Of a stretch of 64,000 bases of DNA, positions 1 through 13,369 are shown in pieces (within the stretch, counting starts at the first letter, position 1; each line of letters starts with the position of its first letter). The stretch comes from Chrysomallon squamiferum (lineage: Eukaryota; Mollusca; Gastropoda; Neomphalida; Peltospiridae). The notes below the pieces were generated by a model. That model made no database searches. It was given only the letters and a program-made list of their open reading frames with translations, and had not been told where the DNA came from. Made by a program: the position numbers and the translations under genes. The DNA lies in contig CM022669.1 in the NCBI GenBank assembly GCA_012295275.1, positions 19,018,591 to 19,082,590 on the forward strand, in the 5' to 3' direction.

Positions 1-1208
1 AGAATTCAGTTTTGTAAATTCTGAATGTTTGTCATTGATGGTGGGTTCAGCAGAAGAGAGATATTTCTTTTTCCTTTTTTTAATTTTGTTTTAATTTAAT
101 TTTATTTTATTTTTATTTATTTATTTTTTTTTTTTTTTTTTTTTTGTTATATTAATTAATGTGAGAAAGGCTTGTAACACAAAAATTCATTATTGCAAAC
201 TAAATTGTTAATATTTTGGACAATAGTTCAAGAATCATTTGGGAGTCATTTTTTTTTTTTTCTTTTACTTTTTCTTTTTATTTATTTTATAACTTTTTTT
301 TATTATTAATGGGGGTTTTTTGTTGTTGTTTTTTTAATTGATATTTAATTTTGATTTATTGAATTATATATATATATTTTTTTTTATTCTGTATTATTAC
401 TATTGATTAGTGTTATAATATCCAGACTTTTTTTTTTTAAATGTATTTCTTCTTTTATCCCATCAGTTATACACAAATGTTTTTAGACATATTCAGCTGA
501 TTTCAACAAGTGAGTCTGACTCAAACATTTCTTAGTCTCTTGATCCAGGGTGGCACATATATGACAAAATATATCTGAAATGAAAGACAGATCATGCCAT
601 AGTCATTGAAAAAAATAAATCTGAATACATGTTAACTTATTATTGCTCTTTCATACAAATATTTATTACAAGTAACCATGTCAAAATAATCTGTCTCTGA
701 TGTTTTTTCACCTCATACTAAAGTGAGGTGAAATTTGTATCCACTGAAACAAATAATTAATATTTTTATTACGCTGCAAATGAAAAAGAAACCAAATATG
801 TTGTTATCCAAAGTATTAGCAATTTATGTTTGAGAAAACTATGTTAAACACACACATGCATGCACACATAAACACAAATTTCTTAATGTGTACCACTAAA
901 CTGATATACTTTGCTTATTTCAAATGGTTAACTGACAGGCTGGATGCTGGCATTCAAAAATATATATATATAAAATTACCTCTAATGTTAAGTTAGTTAC
1001 TTTCAGTCCATGAAAAAATAATAAAACATCCATTATTTCAAGATTATTTCCAGGCTTGGATCTGCAACAATATAGTTTGCTATTCCACATCATTGTTGTC
1101 AAAAAAATATGGTAACAGATTTCAAAATCAAATCTGTCAGAAAAATAGTCCATAAATATGTGTGGGTGTTTTATTAAAGAATTATGTGTTTGAATAAATT
1201 CTATTTTT

Positions 1209-1242
<34 letters not shown>

Positions 1243-3408
1243 AAATTCAGGTCAATAAATAAATAAAAACAAATGATTAAATGTACCTCAGATTTATCAT
1301 TATTTATAGTGAATTTAGCTGAATAATTTTAATGATTTAAAACCTGATGTGTGTAAATACAAATAGCCCAGTCCAGGCTCTGTTGAATGAAAGGAGTTGA
1401 CTGTGTCACAGGTCGGCCTTTTTGGTGACCATTCAGAGGGTAGGAGGGTTAAACTGAATAAAAGAAACATGCTTTTAAACTTAAGAAATTATTCAAAAGA
1501 AAAAAATACCCACAAATATGGCTGTCATGCTGGAAATACACTTTATGTCGTTGATGGATTTACTAAAACAATTCTCATTTTAAATGGAAAAACAAGTGCA
1601 AAAATGGAATTTTTTTTTTTTTATTAAGTATTTGTAATAAAATATTTGAAATAAAAGATTATTTGTTACTGTATAATTTATAATTCTAACAATATGTTTG
1701 TTAATATACCACATTAAATATTTTGAAAAGCATTTTGCATTTAAAATTATTTTTGAAGTCAAATTCAAAAGTTGAAAATCAGGTGTTTATGTAGGTTTCG
1801 TTTATTTTTATTTTTTTATTTTATTTATTTTATTTATTTTATTTTATTTTTTCTGTTTATTCACTTTAACAACATTAAAACAAGGTGTAATCGATAGTTT
1901 AAAAGCTAAATAACTAGTATCATATTTCTATGAGTTATTTATGCTTTTATATGATATCAAATTAAAATAATCAGAATATTTCATTAATATTAATAAACAA
2001 GATTTAATATATTACAATTATAATAATTATTTCAATATTAATAATAATCATTTGTAATATAATCAGTTTCAATATTACATTAATAATAATCAGTTTTTAT
2101 ATTACTGATGCAGTTCATATAATAACTAGCTTTTTATATAATTTATATATATTTCAAAACCATTTTCATCTGGTATGGACACAGTCTATGTTTTTGTTTA
2201 GAAACATTATTACTATTATTAGATTTATTATTATTATTGTTACTATCAATTTTTATTTTTGTTATTGTTGTTGTTATTTATTATTATTATTAATAATATT
2301 ATTATTATCATTATTAAGACATATGTACATCTTCAATGAAATTCTTTCATACTCATTCATTCTATGTCGACATTTGTTATTCACAGTTACCATTTAAATT
2401 CTCCAAATATTTTCCCCAATTTAGCAATTTTTTTAATTATTATTTCATTCAAGAATACTTGTGATAAATGTGAATAATTATATGCATAATTACACAGGCA
2501 CATTGAAAAGTTTAGAATTCTGCAGAATCACAACACATTTTCATTGATTTATGTTGATTTTATTTTGAATCTTTAGAGCAATGACTGACTGTTTTATTGA
2601 CAAAAATTAAACAAAAATGTTATCCAGGTGTTTTTAATTAGTCATTTTGATTTATCATTATGGAATAAAATTATTTTTATGCTGTTGAATGTTTTGTTAT
2701 TATTGTTGTTGTTACGTGCAGTAGTGTTGTTTTTGTCTAGAAATTATCGTTATTTAAAAAAAAAAAAATAATAAAAATAACAGGAAAAAGCATGTATACA
2801 GAAAATAACAATAAAAAAAAAAAAAAAAATGGTGCAGCAGGCTTTTGTTCATTATTAATGTCTTAATGTGTGTGTGTGTGTATATATATATACACACATA
2901 TATGCACATATTATTATTCATGATGATTTTATTTTATTTTATTTATAACTTTTTTACATATATTGATGATAAAGTTTACTACACATTGTGTGATAAAAGT
3001 TTCTAATAATCAGTGAAAATAAATATTTATTTACTGGTAAAATTCTTTAAAACAATAATATGAATAAATGAAATGCATATTTACAGATATGAAAGGCCAT
3101 AAAAACATAAATAACTCGCTTTGATATTCTCTAATATATTCTGTATTGTATATATACATATTTATTTATTTATTTTTTATTTTTTTTATTTTTGGTATTT
3201 ATTTATTTACTTATTTATTTATTTTGTGCATATTGTATATATAATTTAGGTTTTTATCTGTTTAGTCAAATTCGCAGACATTTTTTATATTGTAGACTGC
3301 AATTTTTGTTTTGTTGTAGTTTAAAAGTTATTCTCAACCCACAGAATTTTCTTGCAAAATCCTCTTTTTTATTTTTTTAACCCAGCTCTTCCCATTCTGA
3401 TTATGCAG
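1..3408. other. A+T-rich DNA, probably an intron of the gene ending at 4707
   Basis: Mostly A+T-rich, with poly-T runs and an (AT/GT) tract near 2870-2900. One possible exon lies at 467-509 on the + strand. It is preceded by a pyrimidine-rich tract ending in CAG, followed by GTGAGT, and is open in one frame. I could not link it in phase to the exons at 3409 onward. I see nothing else convincing here; the short ORFs are low-complexity. Confidence 0.4.
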
Positions 3409-4707
3409 TTGTATATTTTTGTTGTAGTAGCAGTTGTTGATGCTGCAGCCATTTTACAACATTATGCAGGACAGAAAGGACTGTTGAAAACATCAATGAA
3501 AAAAATGGAGAAACAAATTGTGAAACGTCTTGGTAAATATTCTTCTTCTGGTTATTAACATGAAGTAAAATCAATGAATGTTTATTAGCCACACAAAATA
3601 TATTTACTTTTGCTGGTGATTAAGTGTCGGATGCTTTATGTTCATTTATTATTTTCTTTATTTATGAAATGAGAAAGAAAATTGAATCCTACAATCATTT
3701 CATCATCAAGAAACCTTTCTTTTTGTATATCGTATTCATGACAGTATGAATAAATGACTGTACAATAATCTTTACATTTCCAAGCTGTTAATTTGTTAAT
3801 CTTTCTTGTTGTGTTAAAATTTATTATTATAATTTATATTTAATAATTAAATTATGCAATAGAAAATAAATTGTTGGTGGTTTTTTGGTTGTTTTATTTT
3901 TTATATTTTATTATTTTCTGTATTTGAAAACTGAGTATTCATTTACTTTAGATCAAGACTATAAGGATAGTGATGACACAAACAATGAATTAAGAAGAGG
4001 GACTTATGAAGATGCCTTACTTTTGTTTAATGACAACAAACCAAAATTTGTTCTGTCCATCATGGAGGGATCAGTACAAGTAGGGTTTAGGTAAATATTA
4101 CACTTTTCTTTCCTGTGCAGTATTAGATTCACACACACACCCTCGTTTTGCCACTCCTCTCTCTTTCTCCTTTATCTCCGTCTCCCTCTTCTCTCTCTGT
4201 CTTTCTCTCACTCTATTGCTTTCTTTCTTTTCTCTCACTCTTCTCTCTAATCTCTTTTTCTGTCTCGCTTTCTCTGTCTTCTTTCTGTTTTCTCTCATTC
4301 TCATTCCAGCTCCCTTTCTCTCAATCTGTTTTCAAATTTCTAACAAAAAGATTAAATTCTGCTTATATAAAAATCTTAATCATTGTAGAAGAGTTAGACT
4401 TTGGTTTGTTGTTTTTTTGTTTTGTTTTGTAAATGTTTAAACATCTAAGAACAAAAATAAATAAATCAATAAAAATAAAAAATTATTTGTCTAATAAAAT
4501 AAAATATATATATGTTTATATTTATTTATTTATTTCATTTTATTTTATTTTATTTTATTTTTAAATGAAAAACACTGAAGTTCAAGACTGGATTCTCACA
4601 CAACAATAAAGATAATTCGCAGGCATGATGGAAAACCTTATTTTGAGAAGACATTTACTTATAACGATTATGTCTATCGCCATAGAATTACATTCAGTAG
4701 TACTTAA
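3409..4707 (+). CDS. 3' exons of an unrecognised protein-coding gene
   Basis: Three exons join in phase: 3409-3532, 3952-4090 and 4623-4707 (TAA). Each acceptor ends in AG and both donors are GTAAAT. The joined C-terminus is about 115 residues. It starts with a short hydrophobic stretch, then a Lys-rich segment (KTSMKKMEKQIVKRL), an acidic linker (DYKDSDD) and a compact-looking tail (VLSIMEGSVQVGFRHDG, then YFEKTFTYNDYVYRHRITF). The first exon could also start at 3428, 3431 or 3449, which are in the same phase. I do not recognise the family and assign no function. The 5' part lies upstream and probably outside the window. The gene converges on the zinc-finger gene, whose stop codon is at 6203. 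Confidence 0.55.
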
Positions 4708-6202
4708 TTAAATATTTTATTCATTTGCAATAAAATATAAAACAAAATCTTTTTCTTACGTTTGTTCTCATTATATTTTGATCTTTGAATTTTGTTTGCA
4801 GAAAAGAAATTCTAATTTGTATATATGTATTTAAAGGTTTAACTTCCTTTTGAACGTGTATGTGTGTGTGTGTTATTTAAAACAAAAAATTTGGTATTTA
4901 TATCTCATATCAGTGACCACAAAGGAATCACTTCATGTTGTATCTGTATCTGTCAATCCTCTCACTTCTGCCTTTTTGCACACAAGCATCTGCATAAAAA
5001 CACTCTTTGAGTCTTTTATATTTACATGTAATAAACACACATTCACATTCATGGGAACATCAACCCAGGAACATGAATATGTGCACACCCCTATAGGTAC
5101 ACTCACACACACATACATACACATACATATACACGATAAACAAAAGTAATGATGGATTACGAGTTATTCATTGGTTTGAAGTTGATTTTATTTATCAAAA
5201 ATGTAAACCTTTATTTAATCTCTTTTTATCATTAAATTAAATTTTATCATTTTAATTTTTATCTGTCAGAACTTAATTTTATCAGATTTTATTTTATCTT
5301 ATCAGTCACTTTTAACCATTATAAGTTTATCTGCCTATTTTGTTTTTATCGATCTTATTCTGTTTGTTTTATTTTGTCAATGAAAAACACCAGATTTATT
5401 TTACAAAATCTCTTTGAAAAAGAAGTATTTTGAGTCTAAATAAAGACTTCATCCTTTTATTTCTTCTTCCTTTATTATTTTTGTTTATTTAACATCGTGT
5501 ATTTGCAAACACAGTTATCTCAATGATCAGTGAGCACAGAAAAATGACAAAAAATAATAAATAAACTTTTGATTTACTTATTTTATTACTGTTTTTAACA
5601 GTACTATTTAACAAACAAAAATAAACAACAAAAAATATCGATTTGAAAATGTACCAACATATTTAGTCTATTAGTAGCAACATGTGCGCTTAGTGAAAAG
5701 AAATTATTTTTTTGTTTGTTTTAATGTCTTTTAGAAGCATCTGAAATGCATTTATTTAAACTAACTGTACACAAACAAATTTAACAAGAAAAAAAAATTG
5801 ATCACAATGAAGTATACAAAAATGTATTTATCTTATTTCCTACTTCTACGGATGCACAATTTTAACAAGAAACAAAACATTTATTTAAATGTTATTATGT
5901 TTTTAGGCTGTTTGTTTCATTCAGTGCAGATAACAGTTTATAACAAAAATAAAATGGCCAGTGGGAAGTGAATAAAATAAATAGATTATACAAGAGTCTA
6001 AATAACAAATTTGTATAACACCACAACTACAGAAATTTAATTATCAAATAATGATTAATATCAATCAGTGTTCACCAAATGAGGAAGCAATTACGGATAT
6101 AGGTTTCAAGGCCATAAGATGGTAACCTAAATCAAACATTATATTTTGACAATAAGAACAAAAGCCTGTTTTAAGTAAATACTAATTCTTTAGTCCAGCT
6201 TT
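4708..6202. other. Intergenic A+T-rich DNA between two converging genes
   Basis: This stretch should hold the 3' UTRs of the + strand gene ending at 4707 and of the - strand zinc-finger gene ending at 6203. AATAAA-like words are frequent on both strands because of base composition, so I do not select one poly(A) site. There is a (GT/AC)-rich patch around 4857-5130. No other coding signal was seen. Confidence 0.5.
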
Positions 6203-9200
6203 TTAATTCTTTTTCTTTTTACCAGCAGAATGTTTACTTTTTTGAGTATGATAAGTCAGTATGTGTTTTTTCAAAACTCCGTTTGTGGAATATTTTCTTC
6301 CACAAATACCACAGCCATAGGCTTTTTCTTGTTCGTGGTATCTCATGTGTATTCGCAGACTTTTGCTGCTTTCAAAAGATTCTGAACATTTCATGCAAAC
6401 AAACGGCTTCAACTGGTTCAAACCTTCTGTGTCAATAACCTCTTCATCAGCATCATCATCATCAAGTGAACTACAGTCTGAACTTTTCTTTGAATTTTTA
6501 TCACATACAAGAGATTCAGATGTTTCCAGATCTGGTGAATCCACTGTTCTAACAGAAATGCCTTTTGATTCTTTTTGCCCATTCTCAGAATGAGCAGTAT
6601 TTTCATTACAGAATACACTTCCTGGTTGAATTTTATCATCAGGTTTATTTGTGATTTTCTCCAGTTCTGAAACTGTTTCTGTAGATAAAGCAGGACTTTC
6701 CCATTTACCAGCAGAAAGATCAGTGTGTGATGACTGTTTGGTGTCTTCAAGTGATGACAGCAACAGTTTGCTAAATGTCATAGTTCTGGGTTTTTCTTTG
6801 TCATCTACATCACCTACAGACTGCAAGATATGTCCACGATTATCCTGCCCTGAATAAAGTAACGACTGATCAGCAGACATGTTTTTCTTCATCGCTGATT
6901 TGTAGCTAAGTTGACGTAGCAGATTACTGAGATTGTACGATCCAGGAGAAACTAAAGATTTAACATTAGCTTGGGTTGGCAAACTGTGTTCAACTGTTAC
7001 TACTGGTTGGCCATTTTGCATGATTACAGAAGACAGATTTTGACTTGATGAATTGTCAGTGTTTTCTGTTTTTGTGTGATGACTCTTACACAACTGCTGC
7101 AGGAGCAAACTGCTACTCTTTGGCATGGAGCAGCTGGTGGATCGAGTTTTACTTTGAAGCAAATTTGACGCCCAGAAATCTGACCTAGAAGAACATTCTG
7201 AAACATGAGAGCCTGACTTCAAAACTGGCTCAGTTCCTAATACAGACATTTTTAAAGTTTCTCTTAACGTAGTGGAATCAGAGACATTCAGTGGTTCTTT
7301 TTTTATAACCAGACCTGAAGATGCTGTACAAGTAGTTTCTTTTGTTTCAGATAAAATTCCCAAAGGCTCTTCTGAATCCACTGGTTCACTTTTTACAGAT
7401 ATTCCCTTCCCAGACAACATTTTATGTAGCACAGAATTTTGTATCCCCGATTCACATGTCTGTTTCTTTTCAGGAAATGTTGTCAATTCACATCCAAATG
7501 TTTTGTCTTCAACAATCTCAGAATGCAGCTCAGTGGATGGAATACTAAATTCTGAGCTCTCTTGAGCAAATGTAATTCGTAGATTTTTGTCTATTTCATC
7601 ATTCTCATCACTGTATTTGGAATCTGTATTTTCGCAATCTCCGTTCATCTGTTCTGATGTACTGGAAATCATTTTGGAATCAAGTAATTTATGACTATAA
7701 CAATTTTGGCTTACGGGAATTTCAACTGGTTCTTGTTTAATAAAAAGATTTTCAGCTGATTGTGAAATCTCCTGTCCTGACTCCTTCAGTTTCTTTGAAT
7801 CTGTACATGATTCAGAAGATATCATAGACATTAGATGATCATTTAAATCATCAGGTGGTTCTGTTTTCACTAAAACACTGTCCAGTAAATGATTTGCATT
7901 TGAAGAATCTGTGTGATTATTTTCCATTTCACCTGTTGATGAATCAGAAATATTTCTAGTGATCTTCTTCGGTTTACCTTTACGTCTGTGAGTTGAAAGA
8001 ATAGGTGTTCCTTGGTTATCTGCATTTTCAGTATTTTTCTCTGATTTATTATCAGTTTGCTTTGAACCAAGAAGAGCATCAAGCAATATCCTGTAACAGT
8101 TATTTTTTGGAGAGTTCGACTTATCTCTGTGTTCTCTACTGTCCCTATCATCACTTTCCATAAGTAACATTCTCTCTTCTTTCGAGTGGCCAATGTTTTC
8201 ACTGATACTGGAATTCAAAGTTTCTGTTCTTTGTGGTGCAGTGGAATTATCAACAGGAGTAACACCCACTAGTTTAACTTCACACCACTCACAAACTCTC
8301 CACTGTTTAAAAACAGCAACACCTTTGTCAAACGATGGCAGTCTGAGACTAACTGTTGCAGAACTTCTTCTTTTGCAGATATCACAATCAACTTCTTCCA
8401 ATTTTGCCAGTCTCACATCATCAGAAGGTCTAATTTTTGAACACGATGGCCTGTTTATTTGAAGTAGGTCACCAATGGGACTGAATCCTATACCTGCAGC
8501 ATTTCTCTCCCCTGTTTTCGTAACTGAAGCAGTTGGCAGTCTTCTGGAACTTTGTGATGACGCTACATTTTGAGAGTTGGCATGTGCCTTCTTCAACATG
8601 GCCATTAGCAGTGATGATGCACTTCCTGAAACAATGTTGCCAGTCTTGTCAATTGGAACAGGAGAGTTAAGCAGACTTTCATTCGACATGGAAAGACTGT
8701 CACTGTTGTATTGAATAATTGGGTTAGGACTATTTATACTGGTCAGTTTCTCTGATGATGAATCTGCTTTATTCATTAGCAAAGCCTGCAGACTTGGACT
8801 AAAGAAGATTCCTTTTGATCTCTGACTCTGTAAATTATTGTTCAGACTGGCTGATGGAGGTGTTTCTAAGATATTTCTCAGAATAGTTTTGGACTGTCCT
8901 CCACCTGCTGCTTGAGGACTTTTCACAAAACCCACTTTTTGACTAGAACCACCAGAAGCAGCTTTTTCGGAGGAGCCAAACACTGACTTCACTCCATGAG
9001 TGGAAGAGTACTCATTAGCTGCCGTTCTTCGCTTTCTTCTCTTCGTTCTTTTCTTCACACTGTTCTTCCTTCTTTTGCCTGGAAGCCACTCACAGTCATC
9101 ACTAGATATTGTGTCACTGTCAGCCACATCATCAGCTTCGTGTTCTGGTTTGTACTCCTCATCTTGGGATTCATAACAAACAGTCTCCTTGTCGACACAA

Positions 9201-9214
9201 CTTGTTGTCATCTC
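6203..9214 (-). CDS. Large nuclear C2H2 zinc-finger protein (about 1003 aa)
   Basis: One long exon. The best start is the ATG at 9214 (G at -3). The frame stays open upstream to a splice acceptor at 9323, so a longer N-terminus is possible. Residues below count from 9214. There is an acidic N-terminus, then a strongly basic nuclear-localisation cluster at about 47-63. A C4-type pair (C277/C280 and C308/C311) follows. The long Ser-rich disordered middle contains four psi-K-x-E-P motifs: VKTEP 449, IKQEP 492, VKSEP 607, IKKEP 637. It also contains two exact LxxLL motifs, LQALL 142 and LDALL 378, and several looser ones. An Asp/Glu run precedes two C-terminal C2H2 fingers (C940/C943/H956/H960; C968/C971/H984/H989) and a Lys-rich tail. 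A DNA-binding transcription regulator controlled by SUMO is inferred. I cannot name an orthologue. Confidence 0.85.
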   Translation of the reverse strand, partial: EMTTSCVDKETVCYESQDEEYKPEHEADDVADSDTISSDDCEWLPGKRRKNSVKKRTKRRKRRTAANEYSSTHGVKSVFGSSEKAASGGSSQKVGFVKSPQAAGGGQSKTILRNILETPPSASLNNNLQSQRSKGIFFSPSLQALLMNKADSSSEKLTSINSPNPIIQYNSDSLSMSNESLLNSPVPIDKTGNIVSGSASSLLMAMLKKAHANSQNVASSQSSRRLPTASVTKTGERNAAGIGFSPIGDLLQINRPSCSKIRPSDDVRLAKLEEVDCDICKRRSSATVSLRLPSFDKGVAVFKQWRVCEWCEVKLVGVTPVDNSTAPQRTETLNSSISENIGHSKEERMLLMESDDRDSREHRDKSNSPKNNCYRILLDALLGSKQTDNKSEKNTENADNQGTPILSTHRRKGKPKKITRNISDSSTGEMENNHTDSSNANHLLDSVLVKTEPPDDLNDHLMSMISSESCTDSKKLKESGQEISQSAENLFIKQEPVEIPVSQNCYSHKLLDSKMISSTSEQMNGDCENTDSKYSDENDEIDKNLRITFAQESSEFSIPSTELHSEIVEDKTFGCELTTFPEKKQTCESGIQNSVLHKMLSGKGISVKSEPVDSEEPLGILSETKETTCTASSGLVIKKEPLNVSDSTTLRETLKMSVLGTEPVLKSGSHVSECSSRSDFWASNLLQSKTRSTSCSMPKSSSLLLQQLCKSHHTKTENTDNSSSQNLSSVIMQNGQPVVTVEHSLPTQANVKSLVSPGSYNLSNLLRQLSYKSAMKKNMSADQSLLYSGQDNRGHILQSVGDVDDKEKPRTMTFSKLLLSSLEDTKQSSHTDLSAGKWESPALSTETVSELEKITNKPDDKIQPGSVFCNENTAHSENGQKESKGISVRTVDSPDLETSESLVCDKNSKKSSDCSSLDDDDADEEVIDTEGLNQLKPFVCMKCSESFESSKSLRIHMRYHEQEKAYGCGICGRKYSTNGVLKKHILTYHTQKSKHSAGKKKKN

Positions 9215-11006
9215 GTCAGCAGAATATTTTTCATTTTCGTTGGCAGAAGACAGCAAAATAGTCGAGATATGCTGGAATATCTTTTTCTTTCTTTTCCATT
9301 TTGGAATCTGGCAAATACATTGCTGAAGAAAAAAAGTAATTTAAATGCAGTTTACTAGAATGTAATTAACAATTGGGATGTTATAAAATAATTATAATAT
9401 TATTAACAACAAACTTAATTATATATAACAAGAAAATATATTATTTACTATTCAGATATCATTTTTCTATGTTTCAGTATAGAAAGTTATTTGTTACTAT
9501 TACTTTTGCTTATAGTATTACCATTACTACTAATACAACTATTACTATTACTAGTCAAATAATACTGTTACTACTACAATTACTACTACCACCACCACCA
9601 CTACTACTTCTATTATTATTATATATTTTGTCTTTAAGCCGTTATTATTGGAATAAGTTTTAAATGTGACTTTTAATTGAACACATACATACATTTATTA
9701 AACAAACAGGGAGTTTGTAAAAATTATTATTTTCAAAATTTAATTATAAAAATAATTAAAAGGTTTTTATTAAATTAGTTTTACTAATTATTGTGTAGCC
9801 CTTCAACCAGATGTGTTAATTTCATTAAATATTTGAAACTAACTAACACATATGAATGTAAGTATATGTAAATAAATAAGATACCTGATATACAAAATGA
9901 AGTCAATGCCTCACCTAATTATGTAATAATACTGAAATTTGTTTTTGCCTCTCTATTATCTGTCTTTCAGCATGAAGAAGAATTCAAAATTTAATTAGTG
10001 TGCATGTTGGCATGGGTAGTTATATTAACATGCTTCATTTATAAAGTTTGTCCAGTCGAAACCTTGAAAACCAGCATCAAATCCTTTTGGTGTCCACTTT
10101 AGTATACATCAATGGCCTTTGGTACCACATGAGTTATTTTTAGAATGAAAGTTAGGGCATACCAATACGTGTTTAAGGAGATATGATGCAAAAAGGCAAG
10201 TATATATGTTTATTAAAATATGTAACTGCTATGCAATAAAATTAAACAAGCTTCAAATGGTATTTTACTGGAACAAGAATAAATAATAGCAAAACTTAAA
10301 AACTTAAAAATTTGGTTTGCAAAACTTGAAATTTTTATATTTTTCATAATTTTATATATTTATTACAATTAATTTTACCACCAAAGGGGTGGAACAAAAA
10401 AAAAAAAAAAAAAAAAAGAGAGAGAGAGAGAAATATAATAAAAGCTAAAACAAAATATATTTAGCAAATGGAAAGAAAATATTTAATATAAAGAATTCAA
10501 ACATTAGTTATTAAATCAACTGCTAATAATATTATTAAAAAAAAAAAAATATTCAATAAATATTCAATTTTCATGCAGAGGTTGTAAAATATTTGTCTTT
10601 TGAATATGTCACCAAAAGACATAAATGTTTTTGAATAATATATGAAACATGTTTTATTTGTATGTCTTTATAGGGTTAAAAATGATTTTTTAAATATATA
10701 ACAATAATATTATTATCCAAAAAAAAAAAATAATAAAAAGATATTTCAATAATTCTTAGATTTCTTCTTCTTCTTTATTTATTATTTTTTTTTTTTAGAT
10801 ATCTTAATACTTCTGTTTAATTTTGAATGATTTTTCTTATTTCTGTTTTGTAATTTGTCATTCCATTATTAATTATTTATTCATGTATTTATTTTTCCAT
10901 TTTTGTATGTGTATGTGTAATTTATTATTTGTGTTTCTGTTATTTCCTTTTATTTAATTATTGCATTATTTATTTTTAATTTGCTTTATTTATTACTCCA
11001 TTTCTT

Positions 11007-11049
<43 letters not shown>

Positions 11050-11322
11050 TTTTTACCCCATTTATAAAATTTAATATATATTATACTGGAAATAAACGTA
11101 CAGATATTTTAAAAGCAAATTTTTTACATTAATGTCAAAACTAGTTCAAAATACTGTCAAGCTTCTGAGCAGTAACCTATTTTAAAGGACAAAGGTCAAG
11201 GACATTCAGTGCAGAAAAGGCACATTTCCCATTCGCGAAAACTAGACTTATGAAACGATCAAAAGTAACAAATAAATACTATCATTTTAAAACGAAATTT
11301 CACTTAAAAACAGATACGTACC
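9215..11322 (-). other. Probable 5' intron and untranslated exon of the zinc-finger gene
   Basis: A good acceptor (pyrimidine tract then CAG) ends at 9323, so the coding exon starts at 9322. Upstream on the same strand, an AAAG|GTACGT donor ends a candidate 5' exon at 11322. Joining the two gives a short upstream ORF, starting ATGAAAG, that ends just before the main ATG at 9214. The intron is A+T-rich, with poly-T at 11010-11042 and a (GA) patch at 10417-10431. The joining is inferred; no cDNA evidence is available here. Confidence 0.35.
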
Positions 11323-11868
11323 TTTCATCTAAGCCACAGTTCAAAATGATCACATTTCATCGGTAATATTTATCCAATTTTAAATTGTCACCAGTACGAA
11401 TATCCAAACGTGTTGTTTCTCTGGCCAACAGGATCTGTATTTAGGTCAAGGTATTTTATAATGAATAAAGGCAAAGTTCACGGGTCAAAGGTTAAGGATG
11501 TTGAAACGAGTATTGATTATTTTCAAGCGATAAATCTATGAAAAGTAAAATGTATTACCTAAGTTACTGGATTTACCAGAGCTGCCTAAAATATAAATAA
11601 AACAAAATTAGCTATAGCCTAGTGTAGGCCCTATATTCATAATATTGTTTTCTACTTTATACTTCGTTGCCGTTTTCCGTGTTCTAAAATTTTAAATGAT
11701 TAATTAATTATTACTGTTCGTTGTTTATGATGATGATATTTTAGTGTTGTCTGTTTTATCACGTAATTATTTTAGCAAGAGCGTTTGCAGAAACGAAAAA
11801 TAACAACGCGGCTGGAGAAACGAAAAATAACTCCGCCAAGAGTGTGTTCGTTTTCGGCAAATATAATG

Positions 11869-12058
11869 CAGGGGTCGGCAACCTTTTGGAGAGAGGGGGT
11901 CAGACAGCAAGTTATGCTTTGGAGAAGAGGAGAGCCAAGATATCAAATAATAATAAGAAACAAACAAAGAAAAAACAACGGAAGTTAACGTAATAACTGG
12001 CGTCCATGTGTTCAATTGGGCCTAAAAATCCCTCGCGGGCCAAGAGTTGCCGACCCTG
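11869..12058. mobile_element. Short non-autonomous hAT-like element (190 bp)
   Basis: The left end reads CAGGGGTCGGCAACCTTTT. The right end is its imperfect inverse, GAGTTGCCGACCCTG. Flanking 8-bp copies, ATATAATG at 11861-11868 and ATATAAAT at 12059-12066, match at 6 of 8 positions, as expected for an old hAT target-site duplication. This terminal sequence is typical of widespread hAT MITEs. There is no transposase inside. Confidence 0.65.
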
Positions 12059-12384
12059 ATATAAATTGTTGCGTTAGTTCTCCTGTGTGACCTGATATAC
12101 CTTGTCAACTAATACGTGTAATAACGTACGTACATTATATTAAATGTTACACTTTCTTTGGCGTTACTGCCTACATCTGAAAAATAAATATACCCGTTTA
12201 CAATCATTATAAATATAGATTATTATTATTATAAGTTGTTTTTGTTTTGTTGTTGCTTTTTTAACCAGATCAGTTGCTTTGTATTCAACGGCCAAACACG
12301 AACATTTTGGGATGACACCGCTTTATATTTCACCTTTTATTCAACTGTTTTATAATTAGATTAATAAAATAGTATGCTATATAC

Positions 12385-12429
<45 letters not shown>

Positions 12430-13319
12430 TAGTAATGAAAACGTTGTGCTTCTTTAAATTGTTTATTTTGTGTTTGGGGTTCTGGGGTTGTTTTTTTTTC
12501 GTTGTTGTTTGTTTTAGCTTTTTTCTTTTATTTATTTATTTAGTTAAATACAAGAAATTGAGACACACACACACGGATATAATTTTCACTTATTCATTAG
12601 GACAGACATATTTTTCCTGGTTATATTGTAAACATTACAAATTACTCTTTAATACTGTAAACCTTATCAGTTCCGAGCGTTGTCCTGTTATGTAACTCTA
12701 ATCAACACAATAGTTTACTTGGTCATGACATTTTTTCCGTTTAGCTAAAAATACAAGTATTAATTGTTACGAAAAAGAATATAATGTCAAACTGCTAAGG
12801 ATTAACTAAATGCGGCGACGTAGTAAACATGTTTACGTGTTACAGGATTTAATTTTATTTTGTATGTTTTGTGTAGGTCTATTGCATTAAACTATTAATT
12901 TTTATTATGAAATTTGTTTATCTTCTGCTACTACTACTACTACAGATAATAATAATAAGAACAACCAAAACAACAATAACTACTACGATTATGAAATAAA
13001 TATATAATAAAAATAATTTATATAGTAGTCTATGCGTGTTCTGGTATAGCATATGCATTAACTTAAAACTGAAAGATATTAATTTTCTTGATAGGTAGCA
13101 TATAACTCAATTCCTATACACAAAGTATGGTTAGCTATTTCACAATTAGATGATATATACCGGAAACTTCGTTGCAGCACGAGTTTATTGCGTCAGGGGA
13201 AAAGCGATATTGCGCCCCTAAGCCCATCTTCACAACGTGAATCCCAAGCAAATGTATTTTAAGAAAATTCTGACGTAATCAAAGGAAGATTATTTTAGTG
13301 TGAGATGGAAGGCCCGATA

Positions 13320-13369
<50 letters not shown>
